NCBI RefSeq assembly: GCF_030586465.1
Contig: NZ_JAUQYP010000001.1
Location: 1,147,238 to 1,211,237, forward strand
Length of the DNA stretch: 64,000 bases
Direction: 5' to 3'
Origin: Actinotalea lenta
GTDB lineage: Bacteria > Actinomycetota > Actinomycetes > Actinomycetales > Cellulomonadaceae
The notes beneath the pieces were generated by a model. That model saw only the letters and a list, made by a program, of their open reading frames with translations, ran no database searches and was not told the DNA's origin. A program made the position numbers and the translations under genes. Below, piece by piece: positions 56,320 through 64,000 of this stretch; within the stretch, counting starts at the first letter, position 1; each line of letters starts with the position of its first letter.

Positions 56320-56422
56320 AGGCACAGCATGCCCGACGCTGCGGCTCGCGACGACGGCGCCACGGCCCGCGTGGCGCTGGTCGCGCCGCGGCCGGGGGAT
56401 CACGGGCCCGGTGGGGACGGGC

Positions 56423-57661
56423 TCAGCGCAGCGCGTCCCCCAGGGCGTCCAGGCCCTGGTCCAGGTCGCCGCGCGAGATCGTCAACGGCGGCGCGATACG
56501 CACCGTCGAGCCGTGGGTGTCCTTGACGAGCACCCGGCGCGCCAGCAACGCCTCGGACAGGTCCCGGCCCGTGCCCCACGCCGGGTCGACGTCCACCCCG
56601 GCCCACAGCCCGACGCCCCGCGTGCCGAGCAGCAGTCCGTCGTCGACCATCGCCGCCAGCCGTGCGTGCAGGTGCGCGCCGAGCTCGCGGGCCATGGCCT
56701 GCGGCTCGCCGGTCTCCAGGAGGTCGATCACCGCGAGGCCGACCGCGCAGGCGAGCGGATTGCCGCCGAAGGTCGAGCCGTGGGTGCCCGGGGTCAGCAC
56801 CCCGAGCACGTCGCCGCGTCCGACCACGGCGGAGACCGGGACGATGCCACCGCCCAGGGCCTTGCCCAGCGTCACGAGGTCCGGGCGCACGCCGGCGAGC
56901 TCGCACGCGAGCGTCGTTCCGGTGCGGCCCAGCCCGGACTGGATCTCGTCGAGCACGAGCAGCGCACGGGCCCGGTCGCACACCGCGCGGGCCGCGGCCA
57001 GGTATCCGGCGGGGGGCACGATGACGCCGGCCTCGCCCTGCACGGGTTCGAGGAGCACGGCGACGGTGGCCTCGTCGACCGCGGCGGCCAGCGCGTCGGC
57101 GTCGCCGTAGGGGACGACCCGGAACCCCGGCGTGTACGGCCCGAAGCCGCGGCGTGCGTCGTCGTCGGAGGAGAACGACACGATCGTGGTGGTGCGGCCG
57201 TGGAAGTTGCCCGACGCGACGACGATGGTGGCCCGGCCGTCGGGCACGCCCTTGACGTCGTAGCCCCACTTGCGGGCGGCCTTGACGGCGGTCTCCACCG
57301 CCTCGGCCCCGGTGTTCATGGGCAGCACGAGGTCGGCGGGCAGCAGCGGGGCGAGCAGGCCGGCCAGCCGGTCGGCGAACACGTCGAGCAGGTCGTGGTC
57401 GAACGCGCGCGACGTCAGGGTGAGTCGGTCGAGCTGGGCGTGCGCCGCGGCGACGAGTGCGGGGTGCCGGTGGCCGAAGTTCAGTGCGGAGTAGCCGGCC
57501 AGCAGGTCCAGGTAGGCGGTGCCCGTGGCGTCACGCACCCAGGCGCCCTCGCCCGAGACGAGGCGCACGGGCAGCGGGTGGTAGTTGTGCGCGAGGTGGC
57601 CGGTGGGAGTCGGCGCGGCGCGCACGTCGTCCGCGCCGGGCTCTGCACGCAGCGTGGTCAT
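56423..57661 (-). CDS. rocD: Ornithine aminotransferase
   Basis: 412 residues. Transfers the delta-amino group of ornithine to 2-oxoglutarate, giving glutamate semialdehyde. Class III PLP enzyme: NYHPLPVRLVSGEGAWVRDATG N terminus, MNTGAEAVETAVKAARKWGY, GNFHGRTTTIVSFS, EPVQGEAGVIVPPAGY, the LDEIQSGLGRTG cofactor site, the Schiff-base Lys in LGKALGGG, and STFGGNPLACAV. Its ATG overlaps the ddaH stop (ATGA), so ornithine made from arginine derivatives can be passed on directly. Confidence 0.94.
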   Translation of the reverse strand: MTTLRAEPGADDVRAAPTPTGHLAHNYHPLPVRLVSGEGAWVRDATGTAYLDLLAGYSALNFGHRHPALVAAAHAQLDRLTLTSRAFDHDLLDVFADRLAGLLAPLLPADLVLPMNTGAEAVETAVKAARKWGYDVKGVPDGRATIVVASGNFHGRTTTIVSFSSDDDARRGFGPYTPGFRVVPYGDADALAAAVDEATVAVLLEPVQGEAGVIVPPAGYLAAARAVCDRARALLVLDEIQSGLGRTGTTLACELAGVRPDLVTLGKALGGGIVPVSAVVGRGDVLGVLTPGTHGSTFGGNPLACAVGLAVIDLLETGEPQAMARELGAHLHARLAAMVDDGLLLGTRGVGLWAGVDVDPAWGTGRDLSEALLARRVLVKDTHGSTVRIAPPLTISRGDLDQGLDALGDALR

Positions 57662-58476
57662 CGCCGGATCTCCAGGGTGCAGCACTTGGCGCCGCCGCCG
57701 CCCTTGAGCAGCTCGGTGGTGTCCACCGGGTGTGGCTCGAAGCCGCGCTCGCGCAGCTGCTCGGCGAAGCCGGTGGCGCGCGGTGCGACCACCACGTGCA
57801 GGCCGTCGGACACGGCGTTGAGGCCCAGGTGCGCGGCCTCGGACGCCGCGACGTGGATCGCGTCGGGGTAGCGCTCGGCGAGCACCGCCTGCGACGCCGG
57901 GGAGAACGCCTCGGGGTGGTACGCGATGAGCGGGTGCGCGGGGTCGGCGTCGAGCACCGTCAGGGCGGTGTCCAGGTGGTAGAAGTGCGGGTTCACCAGC
58001 TCCAGGGTGACCACCTCGCGGCCGCTGAGCTCGGCGAGCTCGCGGTGCGCGGCGCGGTCCGTGCGGAACCCGGTCCCGGCGAGGATCACGTCGCCGACGA
58101 CGAGCATGTCGCCCTCGCCCTCGTTGACCTGCTCCGCGGTGTGGGTCACGAAGCCCGCGTCGGCGAACCACTTCTGGTACGCGGGCCCCTCGGGCTGGCG
58201 CTCGGGGTGGCGGAACTTCGCGGAGTAGACCAGGCCGTCGACGACCGTGGCGCCGTTGGCGGCGTAGACCATGTCCGGCAGGCCGGGGATCGGGTCGATG
58301 TACTCGACCGTGTGACCCCAGGCCAGGTACGCGTCGCGGAGCGCCTCCCACTGGCGGACGGCGACCGCGGCGTCGGTCTCGATCGCGGTGTCCATCCACG
58401 GGTTGATCTCGTAGGAGACCTCGAAGTAGGTCGGGCGGCACATGAGGTAGTGCCGGGGCGTGGCGGTGCGCGTCAT
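57658..58476 (-). CDS. ddaH: Dimethylargininase / arginine-deiminase-fold hydrolase
   Basis: 272 residues of the amidinotransferase fold. Substrate-site Asp in GLPDMVYAANGA, catalytic His in NPHFYHLDTALTVLD, and catalytic Cys near the C terminus in GGGGAKCCTLE. It would release citrulline and a methylamine from methylated arginine; other members (arginine or ornithine-forming hydrolases) cannot be ruled out. Coupled to rocD, it suggests use of arginine derivatives as nitrogen source. Start is the ATG at 58476 with AAGGAAG upstream. Confidence 0.88.
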   Translation of the reverse strand: MTRTATPRHYLMCRPTYFEVSYEINPWMDTAIETDAAVAVRQWEALRDAYLAWGHTVEYIDPIPGLPDMVYAANGATVVDGLVYSAKFRHPERQPEGPAYQKWFADAGFVTHTAEQVNEGEGDMLVVGDVILAGTGFRTDRAAHRELAELSGREVVTLELVNPHFYHLDTALTVLDADPAHPLIAYHPEAFSPASQAVLAERYPDAIHVAASEAAHLGLNAVSDGLHVVVAPRATGFAEQLRERGFEPHPVDTTELLKGGGGAKCCTLEIRR

Positions 58477-58570
58477 GCGGGTGCTTCCTTCGCGGTTCGG
58501 GCCCAGCGGCGAGCCGCTGGTGCGGTCGCGGGCCGGAGGCGGGCAGTGAGCCGACGCTGGCTGTCCTTCG

Positions 58571-58576
58571 AGATTA
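58571..58576 (-). promoter_or_regulatory. Candidate -10 box for ddaH-rocD
   Basis: On the minus strand TAATCT lies 94 bases before the ddaH start. No good -35 box is visible, which fits an activator-dependent promoter. Confidence 0.4.
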
Positions 58577-58625
58577 GGTCCGGCGGGGGCCGTGCGGCTC
58601 GTCGCGACGATGCGTGTCGGGTGGC

Positions 58626-58670
58626 GATCCGTTGCGTGGCCGGGGCATCGGGCGGAGATTCGTTGCGTGG
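58626..58670. repeat. Direct repeats upstream of ddaH-rocD, candidate Lrp sites
   Basis: GATCCGTTGCGTGG (58626-58639) and GATTCGTTGCGTGG (58657-58670), 13 of 14 bases identical, 31 bases apart (about three helical turns). They lie upstream of the -10 box, within a 288-base gap between ddaH and the SRPBCC gene. The rest of this gap shows no gene I can support. Confidence 0.6.
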
Positions 58671-58764
58671 GCGGGGCGCGGCGTCCGGGGCGGGGTCCGT
58701 GGGCCGGCTCCCGCGTCCCGGTGGCGAGCCGGGCCTCCGGTGCGGTGACGTCCCCGCGTGGTCG

Positions 58765-59292
58765 TCAGGACCCTTCGGTGGCGGTGCGGGAGGCCCGGGC
58801 GAGCACCGTGCGCAGCATCGCGGTCGTGGGCAGCCATCCCAAGGGACCGGTGACGGCGTCCGGGAGACCGCGCACGCCGATCCGCTCGGTCCACTCGACC
58901 TCGCACACGTCGGTCGCGAGGGGGTGCACGACGACCTCGGCCCAGCCCGTCAGCACCGGTCCGAGCTTGAGGTAGCGGGCCTTGCCGGGGTGCCGGTCGG
59001 CGGTGCGCGGCGGGTCGAGGTGCTCCAGTCGCATGCGATCCACGAGCCGCAGGTGCTCACGTCGCCTCGGTGCGGGCGATCCGGTGCGCCGGGCCCCGAG
59101 CCCGGTGACGGCGACGAACGTTCCGCCCCGCACCAGGTGCCCGCGCTCGTCCGCGGGGCCGAGCAGGTCGATGCGTGTCAACGGGACCCAGTCCGCGTGC
59201 CGCCGGACGTCGGTGAGCAGGTCGAACGCCTGCTCGGCGGGGACCGGCAGGACGGTGCTGCGCTGCGGTGCACGGCGGTGGCGGGTGCTCAT
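58765..59292 (-). CDS. SRPBCC-fold protein
   Basis: 175 residues. N terminus STVLPVPAEQAFDLLTDVRRHADWVPLTRI and the C-terminal helix pattern LPTTAMLRTVLARAS fit the START-like/polyketide-cyclase fold, which binds hydrophobic ligands. The middle (GARRTGSPAPRRREHLRL) is unusually Arg-rich. Function unknown. It is divergent from the aldo-keto reductase gene 90 bases away. Confidence 0.75.
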   Translation of the reverse strand: MSTRHRRAPQRSTVLPVPAEQAFDLLTDVRRHADWVPLTRIDLLGPADERGHLVRGGTFVAVTGLGARRTGSPAPRRREHLRLVDRMRLEHLDPPRTADRHPGKARYLKLGPVLTGWAEVVVHPLATDVCEVEWTERIGVRGLPDAVTGPLGWLPTTAMLRTVLARASRTATEGS

Positions 59293-59368
59293 CGATGGTC
59301 AGCGTGCCACCGTTCGCGCGTCCCGGCGCGTCCTGGGGATGGCGCATGAAGGCGTCGCCAGCGCGCGG

Positions 59369-59374
59369 TAGCGT
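59369..59374 (+). promoter_or_regulatory. -10 box of a leaderless transcript
   Basis: TAGCGT ends 7 bases before the GTG of the aldo-keto reductase gene. Confidence 0.55.
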
Positions 59375-59381
59375 CGGTGTC

Positions 59382-60371
59382 GTGGAGATGCGAGCACTGG
59401 GACGGACCGGGCGAGAGGTGTCGGTGATCGGGCTGGGCTGTTGGCAGCTCGGCGCCGACTGGGGAGAGGTCAGCGAGGACGCCGCGATGGCGATCCTCGA
59501 CGCGGCGGTGGATTCCGGCGTCACCTTCCTCGACACCGCCGACGTGTACGGAGACGGCCGCAGCGAGCGGCTGATCGGGCGGCTGCTGGCGCAGCGCGGC
59601 CCGCAGGCCGGTCTGATGGTCGCGACCAAGATGGGTCGCCGTGCGGCCCCGCACGTGGCGGGCGCGTACACCCTGGACCGGTTCCGGGTGTGGACGGACC
59701 GGTCCCGCGAGAACCTCGGGATGGACACGCTCGACCTGGTCCAGCTGCACTGCCCGCCCACCGAGGTGTTCCGGCAGGACGACGTCTACGACGCGCTGGA
59801 CACCCTGGTCGACGAAGGCGTCATGAAGGCGTACGGCGTCAGCGTCGAGCGGGTGGACGAGGCGCTGACCGCGATCGCGCGGCCGAACGTCGCGAGCGTG
59901 CAGATCATCCTCAACGTGTTCCGCCGCAAGCCGCTCGAGCAGGTGCTCCCGGCTGCGGCCGAGGCGGGGGTGGGGATCATCGTGCGGGTTCCGCTGGCCT
60001 CCGGGCTGCTCACCGGCAAGTTCGACGCGTCGACGACGTTCTCCGCGGACGACCACCGCTCCTACAACCGGCACGGTGAGGCGTTCGACGTCGGCGAGAC
60101 GTTCGCCGGCGTGCCCTACGACGTGGGGGTCGCGGCAGCGGCCGAGGTGGCGCGGTACACGCCCGAGGGTGCGACGACGGCCCAGCTCGCGCTGCGCTGG
60201 ATCGTGGACCAGCCGGGTGTCACGACCGTGATCCCCGGGGCGAGCAGGCCGGATCAGGCACGCGCGAACGCAGCCGCTGCGGACCTGGCGCCGCTGGACC
60301 GGCAGACGCTCGACGCGCTCGAGCGGATCTACGACGAGCGCATCCGGGAGCACGTGCACCGCAGGTGGTAG
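59382..60371 (+). CDS. Aldo-keto reductase
   Basis: 329 residues, (alpha/beta)8 NADPH-dependent oxidoreductase. N terminus MRALGRTGREVSVIGLGCWQLG; catalytic Asp and Tyr in FLDTADVYGDGRSE; Lys in VATKMGR; His in VQLHCPP; cofactor region VIPGASRPDQARANAAA. It resembles the YajO/perakine-reductase-like group. Substrate not predictable. The GTG start is placed by the -10 box 7 bases upstream. Confidence 0.92.
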   Translation: MEMRALGRTGREVSVIGLGCWQLGADWGEVSEDAAMAILDAAVDSGVTFLDTADVYGDGRSERLIGRLLAQRGPQAGLMVATKMGRRAAPHVAGAYTLDRFRVWTDRSRENLGMDTLDLVQLHCPPTEVFRQDDVYDALDTLVDEGVMKAYGVSVERVDEALTAIARPNVASVQIILNVFRRKPLEQVLPAAAEAGVGIIVRVPLASGLLTGKFDASTTFSADDHRSYNRHGEAFDVGETFAGVPYDVGVAAAAEVARYTPEGATTAQLALRWIVDQPGVTTVIPGASRPDQARANAAAADLAPLDRQTLDALERIYDERIREHVHRRW

Positions 60372-60382
60372 CTGCGTGCCCC

Positions 60383-61243
60383 TCAGTCCGCGGACGCGAG
60401 GCGGGGCGGTTGGACGTCCGCGGGGTGTGCGGGGAGCTCGAGGACCTGCGGGAATCGGTCGGGCGGCGGGCCGAACGCGCGCTGAGCACCGGTGATCACC
60501 GTGCGACCCATCGCCCTGGCGCCACCGATGCCGATCACCGCGCCGATGCCGAACGGGGCGACCCGGCCGATCGCGAGCGCGCTCTGCCGGGTGAGCTGGG
60601 TGCGCACGATCCGTCTGGTCAGCACGCGGTTGACCTGCTTGATGGTCGAGGTCGGCATGTTGACGAGCACGGCACGGGCCCAGCCGGCGGCGCTGAGCCC
60701 GGTCTGGGTGCCGACCAGCCGCGAGCCCTGCTCGCCGAGCACGGTGGCGAGCAGCAGGGTGCGTCGGCGTGAGGTCTCGGTGACCTCGATGCCGTGCACG
60801 CTCGCCACGGCCAGGGCGTAGGCCGACGACGCGGCGAAGAACGTCGCGACCTCCGAGGACGTCAGCGCCAGGCTCGCTCCGGTGCCGACGGCCGGTGCTG
60901 CCGCGGCCGCGCCCACCGCGCCGCCCGATGCGGCGACCGCGAGCAGGTAGCGCTTGCCGAGCAGGTCGATCACCTGGGCCGGGGTGGCGTGCGGGTTGCG
61001 GGCCCTGACCCGGCGGACGTGCTCGTGCACGGCGGCCGAGGGGACGGCGACCGCCTTGTCCAGCAGGGTGTCGAGCACGGTGATGCCGGTGACGGGGTCG
61101 GGGGAGTGCTGGGGTGGGGCGCCCCCTGCTTCGCGCTGGGGGGTGGTTCGGGCGCGCTCCGCGTCGCGCTGGGCGCGGTGCCGGCGGTACGGGCTGACGG
61201 CCATCACCGCGCCCGCGCCGCGGCGGAACCGGGAGCGAGCCAT
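60383..61243 (-). CDS. Conserved membrane protein, unknown function
   Basis: 286 residues. A basic, polar N terminus (1-60) is followed by VIDLLGKRYLLAVAASGGAVGAAAAAPAVGTGASLAL (hydrophobic, about 91-135) and further hydrophobic stretches near 140-155 and 222-245 (VAPFGIGAVIGIGGARAMGR). Small residues dominate the hydrophobic parts, as in membrane-inserting proteins of unknown role. A later GTG or ATG (ATG near 61204) is possible. I do not recognise the family. Convergent to the reductase gene. Confidence 0.6.
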   Translation of the reverse strand: MARSRFRRGAGAVMAVSPYRRHRAQRDAERARTTPQREAGGAPPQHSPDPVTGITVLDTLLDKAVAVPSAAVHEHVRRVRARNPHATPAQVIDLLGKRYLLAVAASGGAVGAAAAAPAVGTGASLALTSSEVATFFAASSAYALAVASVHGIEVTETSRRRTLLLATVLGEQGSRLVGTQTGLSAAGWARAVLVNMPTSTIKQVNRVLTRRIVRTQLTRQSALAIGRVAPFGIGAVIGIGGARAMGRTVITGAQRAFGPPPDRFPQVLELPAHPADVQPPRLASAD

Positions 61244-61416
61244 GCGGGCGATGCTCGCACGACGCGGCGTGGGTCGCAGTGTGGGTGGGTTGCCGGGTGT
61301 CGCGGTGAGCGCTGCGGGGAGCGCGTCGGGGACGAGGGGGCGTGGTGACCTGCCGGGCGGTGAGCGGGGTGTGCGCGAGGAGCGGTCGTTCGCGTGTCGG
61401 CGGTCGGGGATAGGGT

Positions 61417-61432
61417 TCGAACATACGTTCGA
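61417..61432 (+). promoter_or_regulatory. SOS box (LexA operator)
   Basis: TCGAAC-ATAC-GTTCGA, a perfect match to the actinobacterial LexA palindrome. A -10-like TAGGGT (61411-61416) touches its left end, and the DUF222/HNH gene starts 35 bases later. Confidence 0.85.
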
Positions 61433-61466
61433 TCAAGTCGACGACGTGAACGGGGGGCGGGTGCAC

Positions 61467-63194
61467 GTGACGAGCGAGGCCCCACCCTTCCTCGGTTCGG
61501 GTCGGGTCCCGGACGGGGCGGATGCCGTGGCGTGCGGCGGCGCCGAGTGGACCACGGAGTTGCTGGCCGGTGCGGTGCCGGGAGCGGCGCTCGTGGACCT
61601 CCTGGAGCGCGGGGACCCGGAGCAGGCGAGCGATGAGGCGCTGCTCGAGGCAGCCGTCGACTACCAGAAGATCGTGTCCTGGGCTCAGGCGGGCGCGGCC
61701 CGCGCCGCTGCGGAGCTCTCCCGCCGCGAAGTGATGAATCCCGTGTGGCCGTCGGCGGCCGGCGCGGTGTCCGTCACGGACGTCACCGCGGAGGAGCTCG
61801 CGCCGGCACTGGGCTGGTCGCGCCGTGCGGCCCGCCGCCTGGTGACCGACGGGCGCGCGTTCGACGGCCCGCTCGCGGCCACGGGGGAGATGCTGGCCCG
61901 GGGCGAGCTCGACCTGCCTCGGGCGCGCGTCTTGGTCGACGCGCTGGTCGAGCAGCCGTTGCCCGTGGCGTGGGAGGTCCAGGACATGGTGCTGCCGGAC
62001 GCGCCGTGCCGGACGGTCTCGCAGCTCACGCGCGACGTCGCCCAGGCGCTCGTGGTCGTCGACCCGCGGGGCGCGTCGCAGAACTGCCGCCTGGCCGAGC
62101 GTCGCCGACGGGTGGACCGGCCCAAGGCGCTGCCGGACGGGATGGCGGGTTGGTGGGCCGCGCTGCCCGCTGCGGAGGCGACGCGCATGGACGCGACGCT
62201 CGACTCGCTGGCGCGCAGTGGTCGCGCCGCGGGCGACCCCCGCACGCTGGACCAGCTCCGCGCCGACCTGCTGGCGGACCTGGTGATCGGACGGATCGAG
62301 GGGCCGGGGGTGGCGGGGCGTGGCCCCGCGTCGCGGGCCGCCGAGACGACGGTGCCGGAATGGGTCCATGCCGGCCCGGGCCGGCCGGGTGACGCACCGG
62401 CGTCACCCGGCGAGTCCGACCACTCAGGGGTGACTGGCCCCGGTCGGACGGTGCGCCGGCAGGCGGCTCGCGCCCGGATCGACGTCCTGGTCCCGTGGGA
62501 CGTGCTGGCGGGAATCTCCGACGGACCGGGGTTCCTGGCCGGGTACGGCCCCATCCCGGCGCCCGTCGCGCGTGAACTGGCCTCGGACGCAACGTGGCGG
62601 CGCATCCTGACGGACGCGAGGAGTGGCGCCGTGCTCGACGTCGGCCGAATGCGGTACCGACCACCCGCCGCGCTGGCCGAACACGTCCGATGTCGCGACC
62701 GCTGGTGCGTGAGACCCGGGTGCTCCGCCGCGGCGAGCCGCTGCGACCTCGACCACACCGCCGAGTGGGACCGCGACGACGGCCCGACTGCCCACGACAA
62801 CCTGGGACCGCTGTGCCGCCGCGACCACCAGGTCAAGACCCACGGTGGCGCGCGCCTGCGCCAGGTGGCGCCCGGCGTGTTCGAGTGGACGACGCCGCTC
62901 GGGCGGACCTATCGCGTCGTGCCGGGGCGGGACGAGGCGTACCGCAGGATCGACGGGCACGGGGTTGCCGGGAGGGGCGCCCAGGGCACAGCGGAAGCCG
63001 CTGCCGACGCGGGGATCCGCGACGATGCGAGGGTCAACGACGACGCAGGGGTCCGCGACGACGCGAGGGTCAACCACGACGCAGGGGTCCGCGACGACGC
63101 GAGGGTCCGCGATGACGCGACGGTCCGTGACGACGCGGGGGTCCACGACGCGACCGGCGACGGTGACGAAGGCGGCGCTTCGCCGCCGTTCTGA
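61467..63194 (+). CDS. DUF222 / HNH endonuclease (13E12-repeat type), SOS-controlled
   Basis: 575 residues from GTG 61467, 9 bases after GGGGGG; in-frame GTGs at 61446 and 61461 are alternatives. A DUF222 helical domain (about 30-290; LPRARVLVDAL, RTLDQLRADLLADLVI) precedes the C-terminal HNH domain with CRDRWCVRPGC, CDLDHTAEWDRDDGPTAHDNLGPLCRRDHQVKTHGG. A low-complexity tail of 18-bp repeats follows. These multi-copy actinobacterial proteins are of uncertain function; the LexA box upstream ties this copy to DNA damage. Confidence 0.9.
   Translation: MTSEAPPFLGSGRVPDGADAVACGGAEWTTELLAGAVPGAALVDLLERGDPEQASDEALLEAAVDYQKIVSWAQAGAARAAAELSRREVMNPVWPSAAGAVSVTDVTAEELAPALGWSRRAARRLVTDGRAFDGPLAATGEMLARGELDLPRARVLVDALVEQPLPVAWEVQDMVLPDAPCRTVSQLTRDVAQALVVVDPRGASQNCRLAERRRRVDRPKALPDGMAGWWAALPAAEATRMDATLDSLARSGRAAGDPRTLDQLRADLLADLVIGRIEGPGVAGRGPASRAAETTVPEWVHAGPGRPGDAPASPGESDHSGVTGPGRTVRRQAARARIDVLVPWDVLAGISDGPGFLAGYGPIPAPVARELASDATWRRILTDARSGAVLDVGRMRYRPPAALAEHVRCRDRWCVRPGCSAAASRCDLDHTAEWDRDDGPTAHDNLGPLCRRDHQVKTHGGARLRQVAPGVFEWTTPLGRTYRVVPGRDEAYRRIDGHGVAGRGAQGTAEAAADAGIRDDARVNDDAGVRDDARVNHDAGVRDDARVRDDATVRDDAGVHDATGDGDEGGASPPF
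63015..63158 (+). repeat. 18-bp tandem repeat in the DUF222/HNH gene
   Basis: Eight consecutive in-frame 18-base units encode the pattern V-[RN]-[DH]-D-A-[RGT] (first unit IRDDAR, last VHDATG). Units are not identical, so the array is old or under selection. Confidence 0.85.
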
Positions 63195-63309
63195 CACCGT
63201 GCGGCGTGAGCCCCCCGGCGTCGAGTGCGGCAGCGCCTCGCCGGGTGCTCGGGACCGCTGCGCGACCGGGTACGCTCGTGGCGCTGCTCCTCGTCGCGGG
63301 GAGCGGCGA

Positions 63310-63382
63310 GCGCCTGTAGCTCAGGGGATAGAGCACCGCTCTCCTAAAGCGGGTGTCGGCAGTTCGAATCTGCCCAGGCGCA
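63310..63382 (+). tRNA. tRNA-Arg (anticodon CCT)
   Basis: Acceptor arms GCGCCTG (63310-63316) and CAGGCGC (63375-63381), D arm AGCTCAGGGGATAGAGC, anticodon arm CCGCT-CTCCTAA-AGCGG with anticodon CCT at 63343-63345, T arm with TTCGAAT. Discriminator A, CCA not fully encoded. It is followed by a dehydrogenase gene, with no integrase nearby. Confidence 0.95.
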
Positions 63383-63521
63383 CCGGGCACCGGGGACCGG
63401 GGCCGGGTGTCGATCCGGGTCGAGGCAGGTCTCTGCGACCCGGGCGCCAGCGGGCGACGACAGGTCGGCAGACGTCTCGCCGAATCGGAATCATCCTCGG
63501 GGACACCCGGTTGGAGCCGGT

Positions 63522-64000
63522 ATGACGGCAATCGGAGTGACCACGTACGGCGGCCCCGAGGCCCTGCACGAGATCGACGTGCCGCCCGAACCGCTCGGCG
63601 CGTCAGACGTCCGCATCCGCGTCACCGCAGCGGCGGTCAACCCCACCGACACGGGGGTGCGCAGCGGCCTGCGAGACGACAGACCTGCCCCCCTGCCGCC
63701 CGGTGCGGTGCCCGGCATGGACGCGGCCGGCGTGGTCGTCGAGGTCGGGGCGGACGTCGATACCGGCATCGGCCCGGGGGATCGGGTCATGGCGATCGTG
63801 CTGCCGTCCGGGCCGCACGGGGCCTACCGCAGCGACCTGGTCGTCCCCGCTCGTTCGGTCGTGCGGGTGCCGGCCGGCGCCTCCGACGTCGAGGCGGCCA
63901 CGCTTCCGATGAACGCGATGACCGCGCGCTTCGCTCTTGACTCGTTGCAGCTGCGGTCCGGGCAGGTGCTTGCGGTCACCGGCGCCGCCGGCGCGTTCGG
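63522..64000 (+). CDS. Quinone-oxidoreductase-like MDR dehydrogenase (3' end cut off)
   Basis: 159 complete codons from ATG 63522, open to the window edge. GVTTYGGPEALHEIDVPPEPLG and RVTAAAVNPTDTGVRSGLR are the GroES-like N terminus of quinone oxidoreductases; GMDAAGVVVEVGADV and GDRVMAIV follow, and the nucleotide site VTGAAGAFG is reached just at the edge. No zinc-ligand Cys is seen. It is related in type to the gene at 8432-9358. Upstream ribosome site GGAG precedes the ATG. Confidence 0.85.
   Translation, partial: MTAIGVTTYGGPEALHEIDVPPEPLGASDVRIRVTAAAVNPTDTGVRSGLRDDRPAPLPPGAVPGMDAAGVVVEVGADVDTGIGPGDRVMAIVLPSGPHGAYRSDLVVPARSVVRVPAGASDVEAATLPMNAMTARFALDSLQLRSGQVLAVTGAAGAF

Noticed and set aside
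63310..63382. tRNA-Arg as an integration site of a mobile element
   Set aside because: No integrase, no repeat of the tRNA 3' end and no change in composition are visible in the following 600 bases; the element could only lie beyond the window.

Overview
The window is a continuous stretch of chromosome from a high-GC Gram-positive bacterium. Codon use is GC-rich throughout, GTG and TTG starts are common, and start codons placed 6-7 bases behind a TANNNT hexamer recur. The gene content is typical of Actinobacteria: SenX3/RegX3, CarD, DUF3263, LytR_C, DUF4032, DUF4031, DUF3027, DUF2530, an IdeR-type DtxR and a DUF222/HNH protein. A member of the Micrococcales close to Cellulomonadaceae is my inference from this content; no marker gene proves it. 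I see no integrase, transposase, prophage or CRISPR array, and both ends cut through genes.

Layout. 1-6 kb: phosphate sensing and uptake (senX3-regX3, a PHO box, pstS-pstC-pstA-pstB). 6-12 kb: a lipoprotein, carD, ispD-ispF, a quinone oxidoreductase, cysS and rlmB. 12-17 kb, minus strand: DUF4032, a sugar ABC ATPase, otsB-otsA for trehalose. 17-21 kb: a membrane Ser/Thr kinase, a small membrane protein, a MauE/DsbA-like pair and tRNA-Thr. 21-24.7 kb: an accessory secretion cassette, described below. 24.7-32 kb: ung, DUF3263, LytR_C, groEL with two CIRCE operators, DUF4031, a WXG100 protein, an HD protein and a second two-component system. 32-40 kb: pspA, a TPM-domain protein, a glutamine amidotransferase and an XPB-type helicase with its partner. 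40-46.5 kb: a cold-shock/DUF3027/GHKL-ATPase operon, DUF2530 and a purine permease. 46.6-53 kb: UDP-glucose dehydrogenase, marR-MFS, a second MFS, serC and an IdeR-like regulator. 53-64 kb: a c-di-AMP riboswitch before an NlpC/P60 hydrolase, an HNH nuclease, a universal stress protein, lrp-rocD-ddaH, SRPBCC, an aldo-keto reductase, a membrane protein, an SOS-controlled DUF222/HNH protein, tRNA-Arg and a truncated dehydrogenase.

The most interesting region is 20.9-24.7 kb. An ER/SipW-type signal peptidase (Ser/His/Asp rather than Ser/Lys) is translationally coupled to small secreted proteins. Two of these share the block GGTIQAG right after the predicted cleavage site, and all four have a similar size and Cys pattern. 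A fourth protein lies beyond a convergent SGNH hydrolase and is preceded by a clear c-di-GMP-I riboswitch. Together they suggest a dedicated exported surface or matrix system under c-di-GMP control. The link between the riboswitch-controlled gene and the peptidase operon is inference from position and similarity.

Regulatory sites readable in the sequence connect genes to signals: phosphate (PHO box), heat (CIRCE), DNA damage (LexA box), c-di-GMP and c-di-AMP (riboswitches), and probably amino acids (repeats before ddaH-rocD next to an Lrp gene). A short non-coding repeat, GATCAAGGAATC plus TGCCCG, occurs at two intergenic places 23 kb apart.
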